Below, in pieces: positions 8,367 to 16,843 of a stretch of 64,000 nucleotides of DNA. Where the stretch lies: assembly GCA_965221105.1 (NCBI GenBank), contig OZ244871.1, positions 1,674,001 through 1,738,000 of the forward strand, in the 5' to 3' direction. Positions within the stretch are counted from its first letter, which is position 1; every line of letters starts with the position of its first letter. Origin of the DNA: GM7GCV1 sp965221105 (GTDB taxonomy: Bacteria > Pseudomonadota > Gammaproteobacteria > Pseudomonadales > GM7GCV1). The notes beneath the pieces were generated by a model that searched no databases, was not told the DNA's origin, and saw only the letters and a program-made list of their open reading frames with translations. A program made the translations under genes and the position numbers.

Positions 8367-9734
8367 CTAAAACAATTCCAGATAGCGATCGCGTTCCCAG
8401 GATGAAACATGGCGGCTGTACTCCAACCATTCATCGCGTTTGAGCCTGATAAACTCAGAGCAAATTTTTTGGCCAATGAGTTCCTGCAACAGGCTGTCCT
8501 GCTCCAAAGCGTCAATCGCCTCGCCCAAATTTTGTGGCAAGAGTTCAATACCTTTGTTTTTTCGGTCTTCTTCAGAGAGGGTGTACAGGTTGAGGTTGGT
8601 TGGTTCACCCGGGTCCAGTTTGGATTCTATGCCGCTCATTCCCGCGGCAATCAGTGCCGTGTGCACCAGGTACGGGTTGCAGCCTGCATCTGGCAAACGA
8701 AATTCAAGCCGGCCGTAGGGAATGCGGACCATGGCTGAGCGGTTGTTATCGCCATAGCAAATATAGGCCGGTGCCCAGGTGGCACCCGAAGCGGATCCGC
8801 CAACCACCAGGCGCTTGTAGGAGTTCACTGTTGGTGCTGCGAAGGCACACAGGGCTCGGGCATGATGAATCAAACCACCGAGAAAATAATAGGCGAGTTG
8901 TGACAGCCCCAAGCCATGTGCATCGCTGTCATCATGGAACAGGTTGCTGCCCTCGGTATCAGTGATGGACAGATGAAAATGCATGCCGTTGCCGGTTCGG
9001 TTCGATGTAGGCTTGGGCATAAAGGAACACAGCATGCCCAGATCGTGGGCAATTTCACCAGCTGCCATGCGCACAAATGTAAACCGGTCCGCTGAAGTCA
9101 ATGCATCGCTATAGCTGTAGTTAATTTCAAACTGACCGTTGGCGTCTTCGTGGTCGATCTGGTAGACATCGCAGCCAACCGCCTGGAGAGCCCCGACAAG
9201 GGTTTCCAGAAACTGTCTGGACCGGGAAAGTCCCTTATAGTCATAACAGGGTTTGTCGAGCGTATCGGACTTGTCGACCAGCTGCAGACTGCCATCTTCA
9301 GTCCGCTCGAAGAGTGACATTTCCGGCTCCAGGCCTGTATTCAGAGTCCAGCCGTTGGCCTGTAATTTTTTGATCTGGTTTTTTAAAACAACGCGCGAGC
9401 AATATTCATACGGCTCGTTATTGACGTAGCCATCACAGGCGATCCGTGCATAACCTTGCTGCCAGGGCACAAGGCTCAGTGTATCCAGGTCGCCATGGGC
9501 AAGAAAGTCCGGGCTATGAGGTTCCATACCCAACCCCCAGACCGCAAAACCAGCGAAACCGGCCCCTTCCTCGACGACATCCATCAGGTTTTTGGCTGGA
9601 ACGGATTTGGTTTTCGCCACTCCATGAATATCCACAAATTGAGCCAGAATGAAGTTAATCTCGTTGTCTTCCAAAAACTGCTGCGCATCAATTGCCACGG
9701 CTTCTCCTTCGTGTGTACTGTTCGCATGTACCAT
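8367..9734 (-). CDS. gmaS: Gamma-glutamylmethylamide synthetase (type III glutamine-synthetase family)
   Basis: A 455-residue enzyme of the glutamine synthetase superfamily, of the short GlnT/type III class. It would ligate methylamine, or ammonia, to the gamma-carboxyl of glutamate with ATP. Motifs seen are FVDIHGVAKTKSVP (N-terminal beta-grasp), TGLEPEMSLF, DHEDANGQFEINY, FMPKPTSNRTGNGMHFHLSI (active-site region), PTVNSYKRLVVGG, ICYGDNNRSAMVRIPYGRLEFRLPD and NPYLVHTALIAAG. It is the first gene of the leftward operon, directly before mgsABC, which is the classical arrangement of the N-methylglutamate pathway; the gmaS symbol rests mainly on this. The divergent XRE-cupin gene and operator-like repeats lie upstream. 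A second GS paralogue is encoded at 14325-15701. Confidence 0.83.
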   Translation of the reverse strand: MVHANSTHEGEAVAIDAQQFLEDNEINFILAQFVDIHGVAKTKSVPAKNLMDVVEEGAGFAGFAVWGLGMEPHSPDFLAHGDLDTLSLVPWQQGYARIACDGYVNNEPYEYCSRVVLKNQIKKLQANGWTLNTGLEPEMSLFERTEDGSLQLVDKSDTLDKPCYDYKGLSRSRQFLETLVGALQAVGCDVYQIDHEDANGQFEINYSYSDALTSADRFTFVRMAAGEIAHDLGMLCSFMPKPTSNRTGNGMHFHLSITDTEGSNLFHDDSDAHGLGLSQLAYYFLGGLIHHARALCAFAAPTVNSYKRLVVGGSASGATWAPAYICYGDNNRSAMVRIPYGRLEFRLPDAGCNPYLVHTALIAAGMSGIESKLDPGEPTNLNLYTLSEEDRKNKGIELLPQNLGEAIDALEQDSLLQELIGQKICSEFIRLKRDEWLEYSRHVSSWERDRYLELF

Positions 9735-9794
9735 TAACTTCGGTGGACACCAGTGGTTAATGGCTTATATTCTTTTCGGTTCAGCATCTCATAT

Positions 9795-9864
9795 TTCCCA
9801 AAAAGAAATTTATTTTCCCAAAAGGAATAGTTTCAATCATACCAATAATTTTCTCAAAAAGAAT
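9795..9864. promoter_or_regulatory. Three operator-like repeats between gmaS and its divergent regulator
   Basis: Three near-identical 14-mers lie in the gmaS-regulator intergenic space: TTCCCAAAAAGAAA (9795-9808), TTCCCAAAAGGAAT (9815-9828) and TTCTCAAAAAGAAT (9851-9864). The shared form TTCyCAAAArGAAt is partly palindromic (TTC to GAA), as expected for a dimeric helix-turn-helix repressor. Spacing is 20 and 36 bases start to start, roughly two and three and a half helical turns. The adjacent XRE-cupin gene is the obvious candidate ligand, acting on gmaS and on itself. Confidence 0.6.
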
Positions 9865-10013
9865 ATTTTTTTATTCTGTGTAAAATACCGGCGTGTCGCT
9901 TGACGCAACATTGTGGGACAGGCACCTCGCACTGGAGATGGCCTCAGTTCATTCAGCGCAGCCCGGCACAGCAACAGACACCCAGAAAAACCGGAGACTG
10001 AGGAACAGCAGTC

Positions 10014-10613
10014 ATGACCGATATCAGCGACAGACATTTTGAGCTCGATCAATTTATTGGCATGAAGGTGAAACGGGCGCGGTTGCACGAGAACCTCAAA
10101 ATTACCGATGTCTCGCGGATATCCGGCATCAGCCAGGGCATGATCAGCAAGATAGAGAACGCTCAGGTGTCCACCAGCCTTGAGACCCTCAGTCGCCTCT
10201 GTAATGCGATTGGTTTACCGATTTCCAAGTTATTCAGTGACTTTGATCGGCACGATGGCACCGCTCAATTTGTCAAACACAATGAGGGCATGGAAGTAGT
10301 CAGGCGGGGAACTGACAAGGGCCACACCTATCAACTGCTTGCGTACCAGCGCGGGGCCACTCGCTCCTTTGAGCCCTTTCTGGTCACTATGGACGATCTG
10401 TCGGAGGTTTTTCCAACCTTCTCCCACCCCGGAGAAGAGATCATCTATCTTCTTGAAGGCAAGCTCAATTATCGACACGGCAATCATGTCTACACCATGG
10501 AAGCAGGGGACAGTCTGACATTCGATGGCGAGGTCCCGCACGGCCCCGATCAACTCATCGAGGTGCCCATCAAAATGCTCTCACTCATCAACTATTCAAA
10601 TCCGGCGGGGTGA
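10014..10613 (+). CDS. XRE-family transcriptional regulator with cupin sensor domain
   Basis: A 199-residue protein with an N-terminal helix-turn-helix (residues 17-75; KVKRARLHENLKITDVSRI followed by SGISQGMISKIENAQVSTS) and a C-terminal cupin (residues about 110-195; HPGEEIIYLLEGKLNYRHG and AGDSLTFDGEVPHGPDQ). This architecture is shared with PuuR-type and related regulators of amine and amino acid metabolism, in which the cupin binds a small ligand. It is divergent from gmaS and lies next to three operator-like repeats, so it probably controls methylamine or N-methylglutamate catabolism. Start ATG 10014 is chosen because it precedes the helix-turn-helix directly. The effector is unknown. 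Confidence 0.85.
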   Translation: MTDISDRHFELDQFIGMKVKRARLHENLKITDVSRISGISQGMISKIENAQVSTSLETLSRLCNAIGLPISKLFSDFDRHDGTAQFVKHNEGMEVVRRGTDKGHTYQLLAYQRGATRSFEPFLVTMDDLSEVFPTFSHPGEEIIYLLEGKLNYRHGNHVYTMEAGDSLTFDGEVPHGPDQLIEVPIKMLSLINYSNPAG

Positions 10614-10878
10614 TGTACCCGCCCGATCCGGCATCAGCAGCTTCACCGGCTGGATTCATTCAGACACCCTTTCTCTATACGAAGAAATACCCGGGCTGGT
10701 GAAACCAGGTGTGCGGCTGGCTTCGAATGCTGGAGCCTCCAAAAACCCTGAAGACAGGATGGAAGGGCTTGAAAACCAACATGACGTTGTATGTGTTCTC
10801 GAGGGCCGCGACTTGCTCAGAAGTATGTGAGGCGATCTTGAGTCGATCCTGCACAATCTTGCGATGGTTCAACCAGTG
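10614..10878. other. Gene-poor stretch after the XRE-cupin gene
   Basis: No convincing gene is seen here. Short open frames exist on both strands, but none shows a recognisable motif, a good ribosome-binding site or consistent coding character. It adjoins the decayed gene downstream and may be part of the same decayed locus. Confidence 0.5.
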
Positions 10879-11414
10879 CTATAGACCCAGTGTATGCACC
10901 AAATCCTTCGCAGGTGCATCAAGTCTGCCTGCAGAATTCAGGACACCTGGGATGCACAATTCCCTGTAGAACTTTGTTTTCTGTATGTTGATCAATTCGC
11001 CATTTTTCCTGACGGCATAGCCGATCAGGATATCCTCAATGAAATCGGCTTCTTTCGTTGGAATGCTTTTCCTCAACTTGCTTGTTTGGGGTGAAGCCGG
11101 CAATGAAAAACAGAACGGGTGTTGCCTTCTTCAATTTGTTCAGGGCACTGGCGTACTTCCGAAATTTGTCAGCCGTGAAGACTTCACCGGCGAATGAGCC
11201 TGTGGACTGCCCGACATACCATGGCTTGAATGCTTTTGCTGCGCGATGTGCGAACACGCAGCAGCCACAGGCTCCACTCAGGTCGAGCCCTGATTTTTTT
11301 CACTTCTTCCCAAAACATGGCCTGCGCTTCCTTGTTCAGTTCCAGTACCTGGGTTCCCTTTTTGTTCGTTGTTCGGCCCAACTCGTGGGGGCCAAATATC
11401 CGGTAATTCATCAA
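10879..11414 (-). pseudogene. Degenerate GIY-YIG-like conserved gene with at least two frameshifts
   Basis: Three consecutive minus-strand frames together look like one protein of about 175 residues. The N-terminal piece starts MNYRIFGPHELGRTTNK and ends around FWEEVKKIRA. The middle piece carries CVFAHRAAKAFKPWYVGQST, resembling the GIY-YIG core of small conserved nucleases and related proteins. The C-terminal piece reads EADFIEDILIGYAVRKNGEL and then FYRELCIPGVLNSAGR. The frame changes near 11290 and near 11050-11060, so the gene cannot make a full-length product. The family resemblance is from memory of similar small proteins and is moderate; the decay itself is seen directly. Confidence 0.5.
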
Positions 11415-11810
11415 TGTCTCCTCGTATCTCGAATCTCGTCATTTGGGTCTCAGGCCCGGTGAACGTGCCGGGCCGTTGCACTCACGCACAGGAATCCTGT
11501 GACACTCACCTTTTCACAAACGAGCGAAGGGGGCGACCCGGTACTGACCTGATGGCTGCATTCCTCTGCGAGCAGCCCCAAGAACCAGGGTTCCATCGTG
11601 ATTGCGAAGCACATTCTGCACATGAAGCTATGGGTTTTCAGGTATTAAAGGGGAGCGGGGCTGCGCAGCCAGAGCAGGTGCCGCACGACGGTTCGCCTGA
11701 TGCACCAACACTGCGAGAGCGCACCAAATCAGGGCGAGACCCGCCAGTTCTTCATTTCGAGGCGCGCCACAAAAACGTCCAAGCTCTTGATATTTATCCT
11801 GATTTACTTT
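11415..11810. other. Non-coding or decayed stretch upstream of amt
   Basis: No gene can be supported. One plus-strand open frame spans much of it (11369-11902) but has no domain signature, and its composition does not resemble neighbouring genes. The right end carries the putative amt promoter. Confidence 0.45.
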
Positions 11811-11813
11811 TGT

Positions 11814-11828
11814 GGCATAAATCCTGCA
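11814..11828 (+). promoter_or_regulatory. Sigma-54-type promoter upstream of amt
   Basis: The sequence GGCATAAATCCTGCA matches the sigma-54 layout exactly in its invariant parts: GG at 11814-11815, ten bases, GC at 11826-11827, compared with the consensus TGGCAC-N5-TTGCW. It lies about 100 bases before the amt ATG, leaving room for a leader. Ammonium transporter genes in proteobacteria are commonly driven by sigma-54 with NtrC. No NtrC site was identified with confidence. Confidence 0.5.
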
Positions 11829-11925
11829 TTTTTCCTGTAGAGAAACTTATTTTACCTGAAATAAAACCAACCCAGGGTGAGCCGCAAGTATCGCGGCAGT
11901 AACCAACCAAGAAGAGAGGTTCCCT

Positions 11926-13254
11926 ATGGAACAGACGATTAGTCCCGCTGAGTTACAGGCCATGCTGGATATGGCCGGTGTGATTAACATGGAGGTGTTT
12001 TATTGGTGGGCCACTGGCCTTATGGTCATTATTCACGCTGGCTTCCTGGCGTACGAGATGGGTGCCTCGCGGTTGAAAAATACCCTTGCGTCTGGCGTGA
12101 AAAACATTCTGGCCTTTGCCTTCATCATTCCGACGTTCTTCTTCTTCGGATGGTGGATTTACCTCGCAATGTACGCAGGATTTATACCGGATTTTGAAGC
12201 AGGTGCAGCGGGTACACCCTGGTCGAGCTTTATGGGCCCCAACTTGGCCGATAACGCCACCGGAGTCTTCTGGGGAGTTTTTGTGCTCTTCTCTGCAACC
12301 ACGGCATCCATCTTCTCGGGGGCTGTGCTTGAGCGCATCCGTATGAGTGCATTTATTATTCTGGCCATTATTCTGGGTTCAGGCGCATGGATTCTGGGAG
12401 CGTCATGGGGCTGGCATCCCGATGGCTGGTTGACAACCCGCTGGGGCTTCCACGATTTTGGCGCTGCTGGCTGTGTTCATATCATTGCAGGCTTTTTCGC
12501 CCTGGGCGTCATCATCAATCTTGGCGCACGCATAGGGCGTTTTGACGCCAGCGGCAACCCTGTTGCCATTGCTGGCCACAGCATGCCGATGACGATGATC
12601 GGACTCATGATGATTATCGTTGGGTTTTTCGGATTTCTTGCCGGCTGCATTATCTTTGTCAGCGGTGGCCAGTGGGAAACCATCTTCGGTACACCAGCCA
12701 CCTTGTCTGCCATCAGTTTCAACACTCTGATGTCTTTTTCTGGCGGTATCATCGGTGGTTATATCATGACACGTCAGCCGTTCTGGATGATGTCCGGTGC
12801 ACTGGCGGGTATTTTTTCGGCAGCCCCTGGGCTGGATCTCTACTATCCGCCGCTGGCATTCCTGATGGGTATCATTGGCGGGCTGGTTGTTCCTTGCGCT
12901 GACAAGTTCATCACCAAAGTCTTTAAATTAGACGACGCAGTTGGTGCCTTCTCTGTCCATGGTGTCGGCGGTTTTATTGGTCTGGTGGGGTTGGGTATTT
13001 TCAGCGGCTTCCCCAATGTCAACGGACCGGATATCAGCTTTATGGGACAGCTGGGCGGTGCAATGGTTATGGTGCTGCTTGGCTTTATCCCCGGCTATGT
13101 GGTGTCACTCGTTATGGCCAAATTCAACTTCCTGCGTGTACCACCCAAAGCAGAAATTGCCGGTCTCGATCTTGTAGAAGTGCCACTCAAAGCCTATCCG
13201 GAGTCTGTGCCTGCCAAGAGCGCCGATACCCTATCACCCTCAACTAATACTTAA
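11926..13254 (+). CDS. amt: Ammonium/methylammonium transporter (Amt family)
   Basis: A 442-residue inner-membrane channel with about eleven hydrophobic segments. The pore twin histidines are recognisable in GCVHIIAGFFALG and AFSVHGVGGFIGLVGLG, and the family motif DFGAAGCVH precedes the first. The N-terminus (MEQTISPAELQAMLDMAG) carries no obvious signal peptide. It would admit ammonium and possibly methylammonium for the GS-family enzymes on both sides. A good Shine-Dalgarno (agaagagagg) lies ten bases before ATG 11926. A 55-residue membrane protein gene follows eleven bases after the stop. No glnK gene is adjacent, which differs from the common glnK-amtB pair. Confidence 0.92.
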   Translation: MEQTISPAELQAMLDMAGVINMEVFYWWATGLMVIIHAGFLAYEMGASRLKNTLASGVKNILAFAFIIPTFFFFGWWIYLAMYAGFIPDFEAGAAGTPWSSFMGPNLADNATGVFWGVFVLFSATTASIFSGAVLERIRMSAFIILAIILGSGAWILGASWGWHPDGWLTTRWGFHDFGAAGCVHIIAGFFALGVIINLGARIGRFDASGNPVAIAGHSMPMTMIGLMMIIVGFFGFLAGCIIFVSGGQWETIFGTPATLSAISFNTLMSFSGGIIGGYIMTRQPFWMMSGALAGIFSAAPGLDLYYPPLAFLMGIIGGLVVPCADKFITKVFKLDDAVGAFSVHGVGGFIGLVGLGIFSGFPNVNGPDISFMGQLGGAMVMVLLGFIPGYVVSLVMAKFNFLRVPPKAEIAGLDLVEVPLKAYPESVPAKSADTLSPSTNT

Positions 13255-13265
13255 GGAGACTGTTT

Positions 13266-13433
13266 ATGGCGAGTCCTATTGATACCTGGGAAGGCGCGGA
13301 GGCGTATTTCACGTTCGCTGATAACCCCATTGCAATCGGCATTGTTCTGGTGATTTCCATCGCCGTCGTTGCAGGGGCGATTATCGCCAGCGCAAAACAT
13401 GAGTATGACAGTTATATTGACTACAAGGAGTAA
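13266..13433 (+). CDS. Small membrane protein (55 aa) downstream of amt
   Basis: ATG 13266 to TAA 13433, preceded by aaggag at 13251-13258, a clear ribosome-binding site. The product starts MASPIDTWEGAEAYFTFADN, continues with a single transmembrane helix (about residues 23-42, PIAIGIVLVISIAVVAGAII) and ends in an acidic, tyrosine-containing tail (HEYDSYIDYKE). The position immediately after amt suggests a co-translated small subunit or modulator of the transporter. I do not recognise a named family. Its clean start, ribosome site, amphipathic layout and packing between two real genes support it as coding. Confidence 0.75.
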   Translation: MASPIDTWEGAEAYFTFADNPIAIGIVLVISIAVVAGAIIASAKHEYDSYIDYKE

Positions 13434-13542
13434 TCAACCAATCCGCTGATGGAGGTGAGCACCGAGAGAAGGGCACAGGTGCATGTGCCCTCCTCCCAAC
13501 ACACTCACCAGACGCAAGTGGCGGATCACCACGAAAACACTC

Positions 13543-14226
13543 ATGCCCACCATGAGAATCCAGGTCTTGCAACACGACGATAAGGAATGGATAGGCAATA
13601 TGGAGCCCTGGTTTAACGCCAGGGACTACAGCGTGCGCACATGCCTGATCTACAAAAACCAGCCACTACCTGACGCCGAAGATTTCGATTGGTTGGTCAT
13701 CATGGGCGGTGGCATGAGTGTCAACGACGAAGAAAATTTTCCCTGGCTGATCAAGGAAAAGCTCCTCATCGAAGAAGCCGTCGCATTTGGTAAAAAAGTA
13801 CTGGGCATCTGTCTGGGTGGACAACTGATTGCTAGCGCGATGGGTGCTCCTGTCTACCCCAGTGCTGAACAGGAAATTGGTTGGCACCGAGTGCACAAAA
13901 CCAGTGATATCGCAAGCTGGTTGCCGCATCAGTGCTATCCGCTGAGCTGGCACGGCGAGTGCTTTGATCTGCCTGCGGGCGCTATCAGCATCGCCAGTAG
14001 CGAGATTACCCCGCATCAGGGGTTCTGTCTTGGCCCAAAGGTATGGGGTCTGCAGTTTCACCTGGAAGCAACACTGCAGTCCGTTCACGATTTTTACCAA
14101 CTCGGAGAGAACAAGCCAGTCGAGGGCACATACGTTCAGTCCTTCGAGCACATGATCGCTCACGGCGATGATCAATCCACCAGAGACATTATGTATGGCC
14201 TGCTCGATGCTCTGGACGAGGCCTGA
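13543..14226 (+). CDS. Class I (triad) glutamine amidotransferase-like protein
   Basis: About 227 residues, of the stand-alone GMP-synthase-like amidotransferase group. The nucleophile elbow GICLGGQLIASAMGAPV (Cys near residue 90) and the His-Glu pair in WGLQFHLEAT complete the expected triad. Members hydrolyse glutamine or other gamma-glutamyl compounds; the partner or true substrate here is unknown. It lies between amt and a second GS-like gene, so it may act on gamma-glutamyl amides made by that enzyme. The start is uncertain: ATG 13543 (MPTMRIQVLQ) or ATG 13552 (MRIQVLQ), the latter matching the usual family N-terminus. An upstream in-frame extension to 13483 looks non-coding. Confidence 0.8.
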   Translation: MPTMRIQVLQHDDKEWIGNMEPWFNARDYSVRTCLIYKNQPLPDAEDFDWLVIMGGGMSVNDEENFPWLIKEKLLIEEAVAFGKKVLGICLGGQLIASAMGAPVYPSAEQEIGWHRVHKTSDIASWLPHQCYPLSWHGECFDLPAGAISIASSEITPHQGFCLGPKVWGLQFHLEATLQSVHDFYQLGENKPVEGTYVQSFEHMIAHGDDQSTRDIMYGLLDALDEA

Positions 14227-14324
14227 CAGGCTGCTGGAAACGTTTTCGAGGCAGCCGAAACGAGAGGCAGCACCCTGCGAAAAAGCGGTGTACTCATTAC
14301 ACGTCTACATTGAAGGAACCCCCC

Positions 14325-15701
14325 ATGTCAGTTATGAAGTGTGTCAGTCCCGATCCGGAAGTTATTGAAAAACTCTCTGCGATAATTAAAGAGCGGGATA
14401 TAAAGTATTTGATTCCAAGCTATGTGGACATACACGGCATCCCCAAAACAAAAATGGTCCCCGAGAACTACCTGTCCTCAATGCTCGGCGGTTCAGAGCT
14501 CTTTACCGGTGCTGCATTGGAAGGCGTACCACAGAATATGTCTGATGACGAAGTCGCTGCTGTGCCTGACCCTGACTCTTTTATGGTAGTGCCCTGGCGT
14601 GATGACTGCGGTTGGTTTGCCAGCGACCTGTGGCTGGAGGGCGCGCCCTTTGAAGCCTGCAGTCGCAGTATCCTGAAACGCGTGGTGCACAAGGCCGCCG
14701 ATATGGGGTATACCCTCAATTGTGGCATTGAACCTGAATTTTTCGTCTTCGCCGATGATGGCGCAATTCCCCCAAACCCGCTCAGCTCCCTGAACCACCT
14801 CGCCAAGCCGGCGTACGATACGATTCGCCTGATGGATAACCTTGACCTGTGGCTATCGGAAACAGTTGATGCAATGAACGGGCTTGGCTGGAAGGTCTAT
14901 TCCTTCGACCACGAAGATGGTATCGGTCAGTTTGAATTGGATTTCGACTTTAGTGACGTCTTGACCATGGCAGATCGTTTTGTGTTCCTGCGCGTGATGG
15001 TCAATGAAATTGCTCGCACGCACGGTGCCTACTCCTCTTTTATGCCAAAGCCCTTTGCCAACCGTACCGGCAGTGGTGCACATTTCAATATCTCCATCGC
15101 CGATGCAAATGGCAAGAATCTCTTTGAGTCCGGTGACGATGAATACGGTCTGAACTTATCGAGCCTGGGCTGTCAGTTTGTCGCTGGCATGATACAACAC
15201 TTGCCCGCCATATTGGCCCTCTCGGCTCCCACCGTAAACAGCTATAAACGCCTGATTGTGAAGGGCAGCGATTCGGGCTACACCTGGGCACCGACGTTTA
15301 CGTCCTGGGGCGGCAATAATCGCTCCAACACCATACGGGTTCCGGGTGGTGGTGGCCGGGTGGAACTGCGCGCGGCAGATAGCTCATGTAACCCTTATCT
15401 CGGTCTGGCACTGACTTTCGCTGCAGGCCTCACAGGTATCGAACAAGGTATGGCGCCTCAACCGGCCAATACTGTAAATCTGTTTGAACAAAGTGAAGCC
15501 TATCGAAAAGAGCGGGGTATCAAATGGTTACCCAGGAACCTGAACGAAGCCATACAGGCTCTCGATGCTGATCCCCTGTCCGAGAAGGTTCTGGGCAACC
15601 TGATGAAAAATGCCTGGGTAGAATTCAAAACCGACGAGTGGACCAGCTACCACAACTATGTCAGTCAGTGGGAAATAGAACGTTATCTCAGACAGTTTTA
15701 A
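14325..15701 (+). CDS. Second type III glutamine-synthetase-family ligase
   Basis: A 458-residue paralogue of the gmaS-type protein at 8367-9734. Motifs include IPSYVDIHGIPKTKMVP, NCGIEPEFFVFA, DHEDGIGQFELDF, FMPKPFANRTGSGAHFNISI, APTVNSYKRLIVKG, NNRSNTIRVPGGGGRVELRA and SCNPYLGLALTFAAG. ATG 14325 is preferred because gaagga sits seven bases upstream; the open frame begins five codons earlier at a TTG. It would ligate an amine to the glutamate gamma-carboxyl. The two paralogues diverge in loops around the active site, so the amine substrate may differ: ammonia, methylamine or another amine. Its order after amt and an amidotransferase suggests an uptake and conjugation unit. Confidence 0.83.
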   Translation: MSVMKCVSPDPEVIEKLSAIIKERDIKYLIPSYVDIHGIPKTKMVPENYLSSMLGGSELFTGAALEGVPQNMSDDEVAAVPDPDSFMVVPWRDDCGWFASDLWLEGAPFEACSRSILKRVVHKAADMGYTLNCGIEPEFFVFADDGAIPPNPLSSLNHLAKPAYDTIRLMDNLDLWLSETVDAMNGLGWKVYSFDHEDGIGQFELDFDFSDVLTMADRFVFLRVMVNEIARTHGAYSSFMPKPFANRTGSGAHFNISIADANGKNLFESGDDEYGLNLSSLGCQFVAGMIQHLPAILALSAPTVNSYKRLIVKGSDSGYTWAPTFTSWGGNNRSNTIRVPGGGGRVELRAADSSCNPYLGLALTFAAGLTGIEQGMAPQPANTVNLFEQSEAYRKERGIKWLPRNLNEAIQALDADPLSEKVLGNLMKNAWVEFKTDEWTSYHNYVSQWEIERYLRQF

Positions 15702-15746
15702 TCCATTTCTGACTTCCGACAGTCACGCATCATTATGCATCGCTGT

Positions 15747-15763
15747 TGGTGCATAGCGCACCA
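15747..15763. terminator. Small hairpin between convergent genes
   Basis: A six-base stem (TGGTGC and GCACCA, loop of five) lies in the 110-base gap between the convergent GS-like and hydrolase genes. The position suits a shared terminator, but no T run follows, so support is weak. Confidence 0.25.
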
Positions 15764-15811
15764 GTGTACAACTGAGACACAAGCAAGCCGACGATGTATA
15801 TTCACAGCCAT

Positions 15812-16843
15812 TCAGGAAACCTCCGTGTGCAGAATATCGAGTATCAGTTTTTCAAGAATTTCCGTTTCATCTTTAAATCTGCCAGGGCCTGCCGCCACGT
15901 GACCAAAGTCCGATTCAAATCCGTGATATTCCCCATGCGACAAGTGCTTTAATTCCGCCAGATTATCCTCATAGCGGAAATACAAATCCTGTTCGCAGGG
16001 CGCAAGCCAAATCCTGGCCGTAATCGCATCTAAGGCTTTATTCAGGTCACCACCGTAGGCAGGCTGGTTGCTGATATCAGCAGTCAGCCAGGTATCCAGC
16101 ATTGCCAGCAGATCATTCGCATCCCAACTGAGGTGATCCTCTTCCCAGAATTGCAGCAATGCCTCCGCGGAGGAATACCCGAGTTCCCTAAAACGCTGCT
16201 TGCGAAAAAAGGCCTGGGAAAAAGCCCAGCCTGCGTAGACTCTGGCAAAGGCCTTCAGGCCTGCTGTTGGTGGTTCCTGATAATTACCACCGTTATATGT
16301 CTGATCTGCTTCAAGGGCTGCCTTCACTCCCTTGAGGAAAACACTATTGTGCTCAGAGGTTTTGGCCGTTCCACAAATAACCAGCGCCCGCTTCACGCGT
16401 TGCGGAAACTGTGAAGCCCACTGAAAGCTCTGTATGCCGCCCATGGACCAGCCCATAACCAATGCAATCGTTGCGGCACCCAGAGAGTCCAGCAACAACG
16501 ACTGAGCCCGAATATTGTCGTACAGGGTAATTTTCGGAAATTTGCCTGCGGCAAAGGGTTCCCTCATATTGGATGGTGAAGAAGAAACACCATTGCCGAA
16601 TAAATTGGGAATAACAATAAAGTATCTTTCCGGATTCAACGCACACGTGTCACCAATAACAGGCCAGTAGGAAAGATCCGTTCCGGTGTAGAAGGTTGGT
16701 ACAACAAGCACATTGTCCCCCGCCTCATTTATACGTCCATAGCTGCGGTAGGCCAACTGCAAGTCTGCACGGACACCCGATTGAAGATCGAAATCAGGCA
16801 ATAAAAAATATTTCTGTGGGCCAGCATCAAGTGTAGAGGACAT
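15812..16843 (-). CDS. Alpha/beta hydrolase of the homoserine O-acetyltransferase (MetX) family
   Basis: A 343-residue alpha/beta-fold protein. The nucleophile elbow is VMGWSMGGIQSFQWASQFP (Ser near residue 140), the acid lies in IWLAPCEQDLYF, and the histidine is in FGHVAAGPGRF, giving a complete triad. N-terminal LPDFDLQSGVRADLQLAYRS and FLLPDF resemble MetX-like hydrolases. True MetX acetylates homoserine; many relatives of this length hydrolyse other esters. With no methionine gene nearby, the specific reaction is not assigned. It is convergent with the second GS gene and alone on its strand here. Confidence 0.7.
   Translation of the reverse strand: MSSTLDAGPQKYFLLPDFDLQSGVRADLQLAYRSYGRINEAGDNVLVVPTFYTGTDLSYWPVIGDTCALNPERYFIVIPNLFGNGVSSSPSNMREPFAAGKFPKITLYDNIRAQSLLLDSLGAATIALVMGWSMGGIQSFQWASQFPQRVKRALVICGTAKTSEHNSVFLKGVKAALEADQTYNGGNYQEPPTAGLKAFARVYAGWAFSQAFFRKQRFRELGYSSAEALLQFWEEDHLSWDANDLLAMLDTWLTADISNQPAYGGDLNKALDAITARIWLAPCEQDLYFRYEDNLAELKHLSHGEYHGFESDFGHVAAGPGRFKDETEILEKLILDILHTEVS

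Noticed and set aside
9795..9864. CRISPR-like array
   Set aside because: The three repeats are only 14 bases with uneven spacing of 6 and 22 bases, too short and irregular; an operator is the better reading. No cas genes are present.
11369..11902. 177-codon plus-strand frame upstream of amt
   Set aside because: No motif, poor start context, and it overlaps both the decayed minus-strand gene and the putative sigma-54 promoter.
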